A stretch of DNA of 64,000 bases from AP-15 sp963702685. GTDB taxonomy: Bacteria; Pseudomonadota; Alphaproteobacteria; ATCC43930; CGMCC-115725. The stretch lies in contig CAVPDQ010000015.1 in assembly GCA_963702685.1 (NCBI GenBank), positions 1-64,000 of the forward strand. The letters run 5' to 3'. Both the position numbers and the translations under genes were made by a program. This document shows, piece after piece, positions 19,242-29,229 of the stretch; positions within the stretch are counted from its first letter, which is position 1; each line of letters opens with the position of its first letter. The notes under the pieces were generated by a model. It saw only the letters and a program-made list of their open reading frames with translations. It searched no databases and was not told where the DNA came from.

Positions 19242-19360
19242 CAGTGATCAGGTATCAGTAATCAGTTATCAGAACGGCACTGCCAGGCTCACGCCTCGCC
19301 ACCATCCGACCACGTTGCCGCCATCGGTTCTGATCCCTGATCCCTGATTACTGACCACTG
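19242..19360 (-). repeat. Intervening sequence in 23S helix 25 (heptad hairpin)
   Basis: Two 34-base arms (19242-19275 and 19327-19360) pair with seven mismatches around a loop of about 51 bases. The arms are built from heptads: on the plus strand the right arm reads CTGATCC, CTGATCC, CTGATTA, CTGACCA. Mismatches between arms fall mostly in the two variable positions of the heptad. On the gene strand the insert lies between CAGTCGGAGCTG and GGGTGACGGCGTACC, the tip of helix 25. The length nearly equals that of the helix 45 insert. Confidence 0.85.
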
Positions 19361-19630
19361 CAGCTCCGACTGCTTGTAGGCATCCGGTTTCAGGAACTGT
19401 TTCACTCCCCTCGTCGGGGTGCTTTTCACCTTTCCCTCACGGTACTGGTGCACTATCGGTCACTGAGGAGTATTTAGGCTTGGAGGGTGGTCCCCCCATC
19501 TTCAGACAGGATTTCACGTGTCCCGCCCTACTCGAGGACACGACCAGGGGTTTCCCGTACGGGGCTGTCACCCGCTGCGGCGCGCCGTTCCAGACGCTTC
19601 CGGTACCCGTTGATCGTGCCGCTGGCCTCA

Positions 19631-19670
<40 letters not shown>

Positions 19671-19902
19671 GTCTGTTCCTCCGGCTACTGAGATGTTTCA
19701 GTTCGCCGGGTTCGCCTCCTGCGCCTATGGATTCAGCGCAGGATACCCGCAAGAGTTGCCCCTGGCGGGTGGGTTGCCCCATTCGGACACCCCGGGATCA
19801 AAGATCGCTCGCATCTCCCCCGGGCTTTTCGCAGCGTGCCGCGTCCTTCATCGCCTCTCAGTGCCAAGGCATCCACCAGATGCCCTTCAGTTGCGCTTGA
19901 TC

Positions 19903-20262
19903 CGTGCCCGGCACCCCGAGCAAACGGGATACCGGACCACCCCGCCCACGCACAGCGGCCAGCCCCACCGGCAACGCCGATTTGGCCGTGCCATGCCCGA
20001 GCGGCCTCGCATGAAGACACTTCTCCGGACCCGCCACCCCGCCACCCCCGACCCCCGAGGCCACACCCTAATCGGGCAACACCCCAGCAGCCGACAGCAG
20101 CGACCGCGGCAGGCCCGCCTCGGTCACATCACAAACTCTCGCCTCACCCGTCAATCAACATACCCCGCCCGACCCCCAAAAAGGGATGTCGGAAACGGCG
20201 ATCTCATGGACTTCTCCGAGCCTCGCTCGCGTCCGCTGGAAACAGCAGCACAGCGCGCCCCC
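19903..20262 (-). other. Spacer between tRNA-Ala and 23S
   Basis: This 360-base transcribed spacer contains no gene. It is rich in C on the plus strand and has none of the CTGATNN heptads found in the other spacers. It should hold the leader side of the 23S processing stem, but I cannot place it exactly. Confidence 0.6.
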
Positions 20263-20338
20263 TGGTGGAGACGGCCGGGCTCGAACCGGCGACCTCCTGC
20301 TTGCAAAGCAGGCGCTCTCCCAGCTGAGCTACGCCCCC
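20263..20338 (-). tRNA. tRNA-Ala (UGC)
   Basis: The minus strand begins GGGGGCGTAGCTCAGCTGGG and ends in encoded ACCA after GGCCGTCTCC. The anticodon loop is TTTGCAA with anticodon TGC. The T arm contains GGTTCGAGCC. At 76 bases it is a normal tRNA-Ala in the standard place between tRNA-Ile and 23S. Confidence 0.95.
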
Positions 20339-20342
20339 TCTA

Positions 20343-20416
20343 CAGGGATCAGAAGACAGGGATCAGGGATCAGGCATCAGAAATTCTGATCCCTGATCCC
20401 TGTCTTCCGATCCCTG
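20343..20416 (-). repeat. Heptad hairpin filling the tRNA-Ile/tRNA-Ala spacer
   Basis: Almost the whole 80-base spacer is one hairpin. The left arm has CAGGGATCAGAAGACAGGGA plus two more ATCAG units, and the right arm has TTCTGATCCCTGATCCCTGT followed by CTTCCGATCCCTG. The element GAAGACAGGGATCAGG is shared with the helix 45 insert in 23S, so the two belong to one family. Confidence 0.8.
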
Positions 20417-20418
20417 AA

Positions 20419-20495
20419 TGGTGGGCCAGGGAGGATTTGAACCTCCGACCTCACGCTTATCAAGCGCGCGCTCTAACCAGCTGAGCTACTAGCCC
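20419..20495 (-). tRNA. tRNA-Ile (GAU)
   Basis: The minus strand begins GGGCTAGTAGCTCAGCTGG and ends CTGGCCCACCA. The acceptor stem is seven pairs with one G-T. The anticodon loop is TTGATAA with anticodon GAT. The length is 77 bases with encoded CCA. It has the normal position after 16S. Confidence 0.95.
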
Positions 20496-20573
20496 CCCAA
20501 GACAGGACACAGGAGCCAGGAGCCACCGGCTCTCGACGCTCGGGAGAAGGGATGCGCAGGCGGCGGCCTTTGC

Positions 20574-20694
20574 CAGGGATCAGGCATCAGGGATCAGGCA
20601 TCAGAGCCCAATCCCCACCCGGTCCCAGGCGGTTGTGGTAACTCGGAGGAGGATCGGCCAGGCACCATTTCTGATCCCTGATTCCTGATCCCTG
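20574..20694 (-). repeat. Heptad hairpin in the 16S/tRNA-Ile spacer
   Basis: The left arm (20574-20606) repeats CAGGGATCAGGCATCAGG with a further ATCAGGCATCAG. The right arm (about 20669-20694) reads TTCTGATCCCTGATTCCTGA followed by TCCCTG. The arms are separated by about 62 bases. It is the fourth copy of the ATCAG/CTGAT heptad family in this operon. Nothing similar was noticed elsewhere in the window. Confidence 0.75.
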
Positions 20695-20707
20695 CCCTCT
20701 GAATTCC

Positions 20708-22228
<1,521 letters not shown>

Positions 22229-22384
22229 CATCCCAGCCCGCCAGACCCAAACCCGGTCGCCCGGACCCAGACCCGGCAAGCCATTCAAAGGCCGCCAAAA
22301 ACGTCACGCACTTCTTGCGCGAGCGTCCGGCAAACCCGCCGCCGCCCGCGCATCCCTTCCCTAACCTCACAACCTCAATCAACA

Positions 22385-22412
22385 CCCCCCGGCACAGCAA
22401 ACCGCCGGGGGG
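22385..22412. repeat. GC-rich palindrome in the rRNA leader
   Basis: CCCCCCGGC (22385-22393) and GCCGGGGGG (22404-22412) form a perfect nine-pair stem with a ten-base loop. It lies just inside the predicted transcription start of the rRNA operon. There is no T run, so it is not an obvious terminator. Confidence 0.6.
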
Positions 22413-22418
22413 ACGCAC

Positions 22419-22448
22419 AACATAGCTACCCGACCCCACCCTGTCCAG
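22419..22448 (-). promoter_or_regulatory. Probable sigma-70 promoter of the rRNA operon
   Basis: On the minus strand CTGGAC and TATGTT are separated by 18 bases, about 190 bases before 16S. The -10 box is identical to that of the well-formed rpmJ promoter in this window. The -35 box deviates from TTGACA in two positions. Confidence 0.45.
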
Positions 22449-22649
22449 AGCGGCATCCAGAAAAAATTCTGTGTCGCGGAGAGGCGCCGGCAGCGCTGCC
22501 GAACGCGGGGGAGGCGAGGGGCGAGACGGATCGCGGGACATAACCGCAACTTTTTCGTCGTTCTGGTATTGTGCTCACTCTCATTTATCGGTAAGCTACC
22601 GATTGATCGACACATCGAAGCTCATGGCTTCGCGTTCTGGCTGCCGCAA

Positions 22650-24656
22650 ATGCCCCCCACCGCCCTCATCATCGCCTTGATCTGCATATCGCATTTGGTC
22701 GCGGCGATGGCGGCGTTCTATGGCAGCTGCCGATATGCTCGGGCCGAGCTCGATGCCGCCGCCGGCGCCCGCGCCCGGATCGAGCGGCGCGCCGCGGAGC
22801 TCGAAGCCATGCTCGACGCGGTGCCGATCCCGGTATGGCGCCGAGATGCCGAGCTTGCTCTCGTCGCTTGCAACCGGGCTTATGCCGCGGCGTTGGGCTG
22901 CGAGCGCGAAGAAGTGCTGGCCGATGGCCGCGAGCTGATCCCGGGTGGCGGGCGGGAAGCCGCGATCGCCCGCGCCGAGGCGGCGCCGGCGGCCGCCCAT
23001 TGCCGGGTCCGGTTTCATGTCGTGATCGACGGCACGCGACGGCTGCTGGAGCTGGTCGAGACCCCGGCTGCGGCCGGCGGGATGATCGGCTATGCGCTCG
23101 ATTGCACGCAGAGCGAGGCGGCGCGCGACGAATTGTGGCGCCATGTCGCCGCGCATGGCGAGGTGCTCGAAGGCATCCATGCCGGGATCGCCATTTTCGG
23201 CGCCGACCGGCATCTCAAATTTTTCAACGCCGCCTTCGCCGCCCTATGGGGGCTGCCGGAGAAATGGCTCGCCGCCGACCCCGGCTTCGACGAAGTGCTG
23301 GAGTGGCTGCGCGAACGCCGAAGGCTGCCCGAAGTTGCCGATTTCCGCGCGTTCAAGCGCGAGCGCCTGGCGTGGTTCACCAATTTGATAGAACCCCGGC
23401 AGGAGCTGGTGCACCGGCCGGACGGACGCACCCTGAGCCTTTCGGTGTCGCCGCACCCGCTGGGCGGGCTGACGTTCGCCTATGAAGACGTAACCGACCA
23501 TTTGGCGCTCGAATCCTCCCACGCGATCTTGTCGCAGGTGCAGCGCGCCACTCTCGACCATTTGTTCGAAGGCATCGCGGTGTTCGGCGGCGACGGCCGG
23601 CTCAAATTGCACAACCCGGCCTATCGGACGATCTGGGAGCTGACCCCGGATGACGTCGCCGGCGAGCCGCATATCGGCCAGATCCTGGACAAGGTCCGGG
23701 CGCTTATCGACGATGACGGCGATTGGCCGGCCAAGCGGGCGGCAATCATTGCCGATCTCGCCGCGCGAACGCCCACCTGCGGCCCGCTGTGCCGGAGCGA
23801 CGGCTCGATGCTGCAGCAGGCGACGGTGCCGTTGCCCGACGGCGAGGTGCTGCTGACCTATCTCGATGTCAGCGACTCCGCGCGGGTCGAGCAGGCGCTG
23901 CGCGAAAAGGCCGAGGCGCTCGAAACCGCCGGACGGCTGAAAAGCGAGTTCATCGCCAGCATGTCGCATGAGCTGCGCACACCGCTGAACGCGGTCACGG
24001 ATTTTGCCGAGATCCTGGCCAACGAGTATTTCGGGGCGCTGAACCCGCGCCAGCTCGATTTCAGCCGCGCCATTCTCGACAGCGCGCAGCAGCTGACGAG
24101 CCTGATCGACGACATTCTCGATCTGGCCACGATCGAGGCGGGCCACATGGTGCTCGAGCCCGGTCTCGTCGAGGTTGCCGAGCTGCTCGAATCGGTCACC
24201 AGCCTGACCCGTGAGCGCGCTCGCGTCCGGGGTTTGGAGCTGGACCTGCGCTCGCCGCCCGATCTCGGCAGCATCGAAGCCGATGGGCGACGGCTGAAGC
24301 AGGTGCTGTTCAACCTCATTTCGAACGCGATCAGGTTTACCGCACCAGGCGGGGCGATCAGCGTCGCAGGCGAACGCCGTGGTGGTGAGGTTCTGCTGAG
24401 TGTCGCCGATAGCGGGACCGCCGCGCCGTCACGGTTGCGCGACGGCACGCTGGCCGAGCCGGCGAGCCGGGCGCGCCACCCCAGCGCCGGCCTCGGCCTC
24501 TCCCTGGTCAGAAACCTGGTCGAGCGGCATGGCGGCACGGTTGCCGTCGAGTCGGCGCCGACGGGAGGCACCCGCATCACCTGCCGGGTTCCTGCAGCTT
24601 TGCGAAAATTCCCGCCGAGCCGCGCCGAGACGCCCGCCTCCGCCGGCAGCCGCTGA
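22650..24656 (+). CDS. PAS-domain sensor histidine kinase
   Basis: The 668-residue protein has one N-terminal membrane segment (MPPTALIIALICISHLVAAM) and then three PAS-like segments: from about 45, from 180 (EGIHAGIAIFGADRHLKFFN) and from 305 (LFEGIAVFGGDGRLKLHN). The HisKA motif FIASMSHELRTPLNAV has the phosphorylatable His at residue 440. The ATPase follows with N-box LFNLISNAIRFT, G1 VADSG and G2 GLGLSLV. It should autophosphorylate and pass phosphate to a response regulator, but no regulator gene is adjacent. The longer frame from 22569 was not used because the membrane helix begins at this ATG. It is divergent from the rRNA operon. Confidence 0.88.
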   Translation: MPPTALIIALICISHLVAAMAAFYGSCRYARAELDAAAGARARIERRAAELEAMLDAVPIPVWRRDAELALVACNRAYAAALGCEREEVLADGRELIPGGGREAAIARAEAAPAAAHCRVRFHVVIDGTRRLLELVETPAAAGGMIGYALDCTQSEAARDELWRHVAAHGEVLEGIHAGIAIFGADRHLKFFNAAFAALWGLPEKWLAADPGFDEVLEWLRERRRLPEVADFRAFKRERLAWFTNLIEPRQELVHRPDGRTLSLSVSPHPLGGLTFAYEDVTDHLALESSHAILSQVQRATLDHLFEGIAVFGGDGRLKLHNPAYRTIWELTPDDVAGEPHIGQILDKVRALIDDDGDWPAKRAAIIADLAARTPTCGPLCRSDGSMLQQATVPLPDGEVLLTYLDVSDSARVEQALREKAEALETAGRLKSEFIASMSHELRTPLNAVTDFAEILANEYFGALNPRQLDFSRAILDSAQQLTSLIDDILDLATIEAGHMVLEPGLVEVAELLESVTSLTRERARVRGLELDLRSPPDLGSIEADGRRLKQVLFNLISNAIRFTAPGGAISVAGERRGGEVLLSVADSGTAAPSRLRDGTLAEPASRARHPSAGLGLSLVRNLVERHGGTVAVESAPTGGTRITCRVPAALRKFPPSRAETPASAGSR

Positions 24657-24690
24657 ACCGGCAGCCGCTGAACCCGGGCGGTTCTTGAAA

Positions 24691-24719
24691 TTGACACCCG
24701 CAGGCCGGGCGCCTATGTT
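24691..24719 (+). promoter_or_regulatory. Sigma-70 promoter of rpmJ
   Basis: TTGACA and TATGTT are separated by exactly 17 bases. The -10 box ends 25 bases before the rpmJ start codon. This is the best promoter in the window and is suited to strong constitutive expression of a ribosomal protein gene. Confidence 0.75.
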
Positions 24720-24744
24720 CCGGCCCTCACCGAGGCGGCCGGAT

Positions 24745-24870
24745 ATGAAAATCGTCAATTCGTTGAAGTCGTTGAAGAAGCGCGACAAGAACTGTCGCAT
24801 CGTGCGGCGCAAGGGTCGCGTCTTTGTGATCAACAAGGTGAACCCGCGCTACAAGGCGCGCCAGGGCTGA
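24745..24870 (+). CDS. rpmJ: 50S ribosomal protein bL36
   Basis: The 41-residue protein MKIVNSLKSLKKRDKNCRIV continues with RRKGRVFVINKVNPRYKARQG. It is a bL36 of the longer, zinc-free type: the Cys/His ligands of the C+ form are missing apart from one Cys. It binds 23S rRNA in the large subunit. The ATG at 24745 gives the normal family length; the longer open frame upstream overlaps the kinase gene and is not coding. A consensus promoter precedes it, so it is transcribed alone, as often in alphaproteobacteria. Confidence 0.93.
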   Translation: MKIVNSLKSLKKRDKNCRIVRRKGRVFVINKVNPRYKARQG

Positions 24871-24922
24871 GCCGCCGGCGCCAGGGCTGAGCCACCGACG
24901 CGGCGAACCGGCGGGCGCGCCG

Positions 24923-26410
24923 ATGAAGATGCCGGCGCCCGAGGCCGCGATCCTTCGGCGTCGTGCCGAGATCGTCGAAACGCTGCGGCGGATCGTGCCG
25001 GGCGAAGGGGTCATCGCGTCCGCAGCCGAACGACGCGCCTATGAGAGCGACGGGCTCACCGCCTACCGCCAGCCACCGATGGTGGTGGTGCTGCCGTCGC
25101 GGGTCGAAGAGGTCGCGGCGGTCATGCGCTATTGCCGCGACGCCGGGATCAAGCTGGTGCCGCGCGGCGCCGGCACGTCATTGTCGGGCGGCGCGCTGCC
25201 CTTGGCCGACGGCGTCCTGCTCGGCATGGCCAAGCTCAACCGCATCCTCGAGATCGATTACCCGAACCGCTGCGTCGTCGCCCAGCCCGGCGTCACCAAT
25301 CTCGCCTTGTCGCAAGCGGTCGAGCCGGCCGGCTTTTACTATGCCCCCGACCCGTCGAGCCAGATCGCTTGCACGATCGGCGGCAATGTCGCCGAGAATT
25401 CGGGCGGCGTGCACTGCCTCAAATACGGGGTGACGACCAACAACATTCTCGGCCTCGAAGTGGTGCTGATCAGCGGCGAGGTCGTTCGCCTCGGCGGCAA
25501 GCACCTCGACAGCGAAGGCTACGACCTCTTGGGCGTCGTCACCGGATCCGAGGGCCTCCTGGGCGTCGTCACCGAAGTGACCGTGCGCATCCTGCCCAAG
25601 CCCGCGACAGCGCGCGCCTTGCTGATCGGCTTTCCGAGCGTCGCGGATGCCGGGGAATGCGTCGCCGCCGTCATCGCCGCCGGCATCATCCCGGGCGGCA
25701 TGGAGATGATGGACCGGCCGGCGATCCACGCCGCCGAGGCCTTTGTCGAGGTCGGCTACCCGCTCGATGCCGAGGCGCTCTTGATCGTCGAGCTCGACGG
25801 CGCCCCGGCCGAGGTCGATCATTTGGCGGCGAAAGTCGAAACGATCGCGCGCGCCCATCACGCCGCTTCGCTCCGTCTCAGCCGGAACGATGCCGAACGC
25901 CTCGCCTTCTGGTCGGGGCGCAAGGCGGCCTTCCCGGCGGTCGGGCGGCTGGCACCCGATTACTATTGCATGGACGGCACGATCCCGCGCGCCCGTCTGG
26001 CCGAGGTGCTGACCCGGATCGGCGCCCTCTCGGAGCGGCACGGCCTCGGCGTCGCCAACGTCTTTCACGCCGGCGACGGCAATCTTCACCCGCTCGTCCT
26101 CTACGACGCCAACAAGCCCGGCGAAACCGAGCGTGCCGAGGAATTCGGCGCCGACATCTTGCGGCTCTGCGTCGAGGTCGGCGGCGTCTTGACCGGCGAG
26201 CACGGCGTCGGCGTCGAAAAGCGGGATTTGATGGGGACGATGTTCGACGACAGCGATCTCGCGCACCAGCAGCGCCTCAAATGCGCCTTCGACCCCGAGG
26301 GCCTCCTCAACCCCGGCAAAGTCTTCCCCCAGCTCCACCGCTGCGCCGAATTGGGCCGCCTCCACGTGCACCGCGGCCGGCTCCCGTTCCCCGACCTGCC
26401 TCGGTTCTGA
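24923..26410 (+). CDS. glcD: FAD-linked glycolate/D-lactate oxidase subunit GlcD
   Basis: The 495-residue protein has the FAD_binding_4 domain at the N-terminus (VPRGAGTSLSGGALPLADG, then GGNVAENSGGVHCLKYG) and the FAD-oxidase C-terminal domain (FHAGDGNLHPL and GVLTGEHGVGVEKRD). These motifs and the length match GlcD, the catalytic subunit that oxidises glycolate to glyoxylate. In most bacteria glcD is followed by glcE and glcF. Here the next gene is on the other strand and neither is in the window, so the partner subunits are encoded elsewhere or the enzyme works alone. Confidence 0.9.
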   Translation: MKMPAPEAAILRRRAEIVETLRRIVPGEGVIASAAERRAYESDGLTAYRQPPMVVVLPSRVEEVAAVMRYCRDAGIKLVPRGAGTSLSGGALPLADGVLLGMAKLNRILEIDYPNRCVVAQPGVTNLALSQAVEPAGFYYAPDPSSQIACTIGGNVAENSGGVHCLKYGVTTNNILGLEVVLISGEVVRLGGKHLDSEGYDLLGVVTGSEGLLGVVTEVTVRILPKPATARALLIGFPSVADAGECVAAVIAAGIIPGGMEMMDRPAIHAAEAFVEVGYPLDAEALLIVELDGAPAEVDHLAAKVETIARAHHAASLRLSRNDAERLAFWSGRKAAFPAVGRLAPDYYCMDGTIPRARLAEVLTRIGALSERHGLGVANVFHAGDGNLHPLVLYDANKPGETERAEEFGADILRLCVEVGGVLTGEHGVGVEKRDLMGTMFDDSDLAHQQRLKCAFDPEGLLNPGKVFPQLHRCAELGRLHVHRGRLPFPDLPRF

Positions 26411-26462
26411 CCGCCTCGTTGCGAAAATCGGCCAAAACCCACGGCGCGCTTCGGGCGCAAAG

Positions 26463-27818
26463 CTATGGATTGAGCCATTGGGCGAGCGGGGTCCACAGCA
26501 GATCGGGGGCGCGGGCGGCGGCCATCATGCCGACATGGCCGAGGGGCGGGCGCATGATCTCGGCGGTGCCGAGCATGGCGGCGAGCGCCGCCGCCGAGCG
26601 CGGCGGGACGATATGGTCGCTACCGGGGGCCACGACGAGGGCGGGCCGGCGCAGCTCCGCCGGGCGCACGACATCGCCGGCCACGCGCCACCGGCCACGC
26701 GCCGGCGCGTTTTCGCCATACCATGAGCCCAGGCAATTGCGCATGACCGCGAGCGGCAACGCCACCCCGTCATTGATCCAATCCTCCAGCGCGACAAAGT
26801 CGCGGGCCGCGGCGCTCGTCTGGTCGAGGGCTGCAAAGCGGATGTATTTGCGCTCGGCGCTGAACGGATCGAGCAGGAAGAAGAGCCCCTGGACAATCTC
26901 GACCGGGACCGTGCCGGAGGTGCCACAGACGGCGGAGAGCAAATCGGCGACGGGGCCAAGCAGCCGCGCCTGCGTTGCACGCTCGGCGTGAAAGTCCCAC
27001 GGGACCGCGAGCAGCACGAGGCGGGCGACTTCGCGGCGGCGGCGCAGCGCCAATGCAAGCGCGAGCAGGCCTCCCATGCAATAGCCGAGAACGGCGACGG
27101 GAGAAGGGGAGAGATCGGCTGCCGCAGCAAAGGCGGCGTCGAGCCGAAGGGCGATGTAATCGTCGAGATCGAAACCTCGCTCTGCGCGACCGGGCTCGCC
27201 CCAATCGACGACCAGCGGGCGCAAGCCATGACTAGCGAGATGGCTCAGAAAGCTGCGCTCGGGCAGGAGATCGAGAACGTACCAGCGGTTGATCAGCGAG
27301 GGCACGACCAATACCGCCGGGCCGCGGACGCCGGGGGCGTAATCGAGGAGGCGGGTGGTGCCCTCGCTCCAGATCACCGGCATTTCGGCAACGGACCGGC
27401 GGAACGGGTGCCGGCGATAGGCTTCGAGTCCTTCCAGGTACAGGCGCGGCGCGGCGGGTAATCTCGGCGTCGAGCGCGCAGCGCTACGGGATCAAGGCCG
27501 AGCTGGTCGATTTCGCCCGCGAGAGCGCGGAGCGGTTCGGCGGCGGCGCCGTTCGAGAGCGTCGAGACGCTCTTCAACCCCGGCAAGGCGGCGCGCGAGC
27601 TCTGCCACAAAAGCATCGCGCTCGCCAGATGTGCCGGCAGCGGCCGTGGCGTCAAACGCCGATCGGGACGCGGCGGTGGCGGCGTCATAGGCTGGAACCG
27701 GGCACAGCGAGAACCATTTTTGCCACAGCTCGACGGTCGCGGGATCGGCAGCAAGCGCGGTGAGATACTGCTGCCACAGCGCTAAAAACCGCTGCGCGAG
27801 GTCTTCGGGTTCGGCCAT
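26463..27818 (-). pseudogene. PHA synthase-like (PhaC) alpha/beta hydrolase, frame broken
   Basis: The intact part (26463-27383) is an alpha/beta hydrolase with GYCMGG around the nucleophilic Cys, Asp in APGSDHIVPP and His in LGHVGMM: the Cys-Asp-His triad of polyhydroxyalkanoate synthases. Upstream, the same gene can be followed to an ATG at 27818 (MAEPEDLAQRFLALWQQYLT), a helical N-terminal region. It shifts frame near 27550 and again near 27450; between them it reads LRALAGEIDQLGLDPVALRA. The stretch after the second shift reads LYLEGLEAYRRHPFRRSVAE, which joins the intact part. About 450 residues in total. It is divergent from phaR, which supports a PHA role. The indels may be sequencing errors because the reading resumes without loss. 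Confidence 0.7.
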
Positions 27819-27952
27819 CGCTGCAAATATAGGCCGCGGCACCCCGCCGGAAAGCGATTGCGTTGCCGGCCGCGAGCGTTTGATGAGGCGAATGCGCCGA
27901 TTCACGGTATGGTGGGCGTTGGAACGCTTTCCCGGCCGCAGATGGCGCGCGC

Positions 27953-28564
27953 ATGGACACTCCGAACAGCGACAATCCGAGCCACGGCAAGCCGGTCGTG
28001 GTCAAAAAATACGCCAACCGCAGGCTCTACAACACGGCAACAAGCAGCTATGTGACCCTCGACGATCTCGCCAAGCTGATCAAGGAGGGCGGCGATTTCG
28101 TCGCCCACGACGCCAAGACGGGCGAGGACATCACCCGATCGGTGCTGACCCAGATCATCGTCGAGCAGGAGCAGAAGGGCCAGAACCTGTTGCCGATCAG
28201 CTTTTTGCGCCAGCTGGTCGGGCTCTATGGCGACAGCATGCGGTTTCTGGTGCCGGGCTATCTGGAGCAGGCGATGGTCGCGTTTGCCCGCAACCAGGAG
28301 CAGATGCGCAAAAGCCTGCAAGCCTCGTTCGGCACGTTCCCGTTCGGCCAGATCGAAGAGATGGGCAAGCAGAACATGGCGCTGTTCGAACGCGCGCTCA
28401 AAATGATGTCGCCCCACCCGCGCGAGGAGCCGCCGCCGGCCGCGCCACCTCCGCCGCCCCCGCAGACGGGCGACGAAGACCCGCATCTGAAGCGGCTCGA
28501 AGCGCAGATCGACGCGCTGACCCGGCAGCTCGAGGCGCTCGGTCGCGAGCGCCGCGGCGAATAG
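27953..28564 (+). CDS. phaR: Polyhydroxyalkanoate synthesis repressor PhaR
   Basis: The 203-residue protein starts with the PHB/PHA accumulation regulator DNA-binding domain (VVVKKYANRRLYNTATSSYV, then TLDDLAKLIKEG), followed by the PHB_acc domain (ILTQIIVEQEQ-type helix and LPISFLRQLVGLYGDSM). After a Pro-rich linker (EEPPPAAPPPPPPQ) comes a C-terminal coiled coil. PhaR binds PHA granules and DNA and represses phasin and PHA synthesis genes when polymer is absent. It is divergent from the PHA synthase-like gene, with 134 bases between them where an operator would be expected. Confidence 0.92.
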   Translation: MDTPNSDNPSHGKPVVVKKYANRRLYNTATSSYVTLDDLAKLIKEGGDFVAHDAKTGEDITRSVLTQIIVEQEQKGQNLLPISFLRQLVGLYGDSMRFLVPGYLEQAMVAFARNQEQMRKSLQASFGTFPFGQIEEMGKQNMALFERALKMMSPHPREEPPPAAPPPPPPQTGDEDPHLKRLEAQIDALTRQLEALGRERRGE

Positions 28565-28571
28565 AGCCGCA

Positions 28572-29216
28572 ATGGGCGTGGCGGCCAAAATCTGCGGGTT
28601 GTCGAGCGAGGTGGCGGTCGCTGCCGCCGTCGCCGGGGGCGCCGCCTATATCGGGTTTGTGTTCTACCCGGCGAGCCCGCGCGCGGTGACCCCGGCTGCC
28701 GCGGCACGACTTTGCGCCGGCATTCCGCGCGGGATCGCGCGCGTGGCGCTCTTTGTCGATGCCGGCGACGCAGCGATCGAGGCGGTGCTCGCCGCAGCGC
28801 CGATCGACATCCTGCAGCTGCATGGCGGCGAGAGTCCGGATCGCGTCGCCGAAATCAAAACCCGCTATCGCCGCCGGGTGATGAAGGCGGTGGCCATCGC
28901 CGGCCCGGAGGATGTCGCTTGCGCCGCAGCTTATCGGGGGAGCGCCGACCAGCTGTTGTTCGATGCCAAGCCGCCGCGCCGTTGGAATGCTTTGCCGGGC
29001 GGCAACGGGCTCGCTTTTGACTGGGCGCTGATCGCGGACCGCTCATGGGAGCTGCCCTGGATGCTGTCGGGTGGGCTGACGGCGGAGATTCTGCCCGAGG
29101 CGGTGCGTCTTTCGGGCGCCGCCGCGGTCGATGTCTCCTCCGGGGTCGAGACCCGCCCCGGGGAAAAGGACCCGGCCAAGATCCGTGCTTTTCTCGCTGC
29201 CGCCGCGGCGCTCTAA
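28572..29216 (+). CDS. trpF: Phosphoribosylanthranilate isomerase
   Basis: The 214-residue TIM-barrel enzyme converts phosphoribosylanthranilate to CdRP in tryptophan synthesis. It has the N-terminal KICGL with the catalytic Cys at residue 8, DILQLHGGE in the middle, and the phosphate-binding end LSGGLTAE plus AVDVSSGVE with the general-acid Asp. The length is standard. It starts eight bases after phaR and ends 13 bases before trpB, so it heads the trp cluster. Confidence 0.93.
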   Translation: MGVAAKICGLSSEVAVAAAVAGGAAYIGFVFYPASPRAVTPAAAARLCAGIPRGIARVALFVDAGDAAIEAVLAAAPIDILQLHGGESPDRVAEIKTRYRRRVMKAVAIAGPEDVACAAAYRGSADQLLFDAKPPRRWNALPGGNGLAFDWALIADRSWELPWMLSGGLTAEILPEAVRLSGAAAVDVSSGVETRPGEKDPAKIRAFLAAAAAL

Positions 29217-29229
29217 AAAGGGAGGAGGA

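Larger units (their letters stand above)
22229..22649. other. Divergent intergenic region between 16S and histidine kinase
   Basis: These 421 bases hold the 16S leader and, reading the other way, the upstream region of the kinase gene. Two structures stand out: a perfect nine-base GC palindrome at 22385-22412 and a possible rRNA promoter at 22419-22448. No convincing gene lies here. An open plus-strand frame from 22569 joins the kinase frame, but its first 27 codons are unlike a protein start. Confidence 0.5.
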
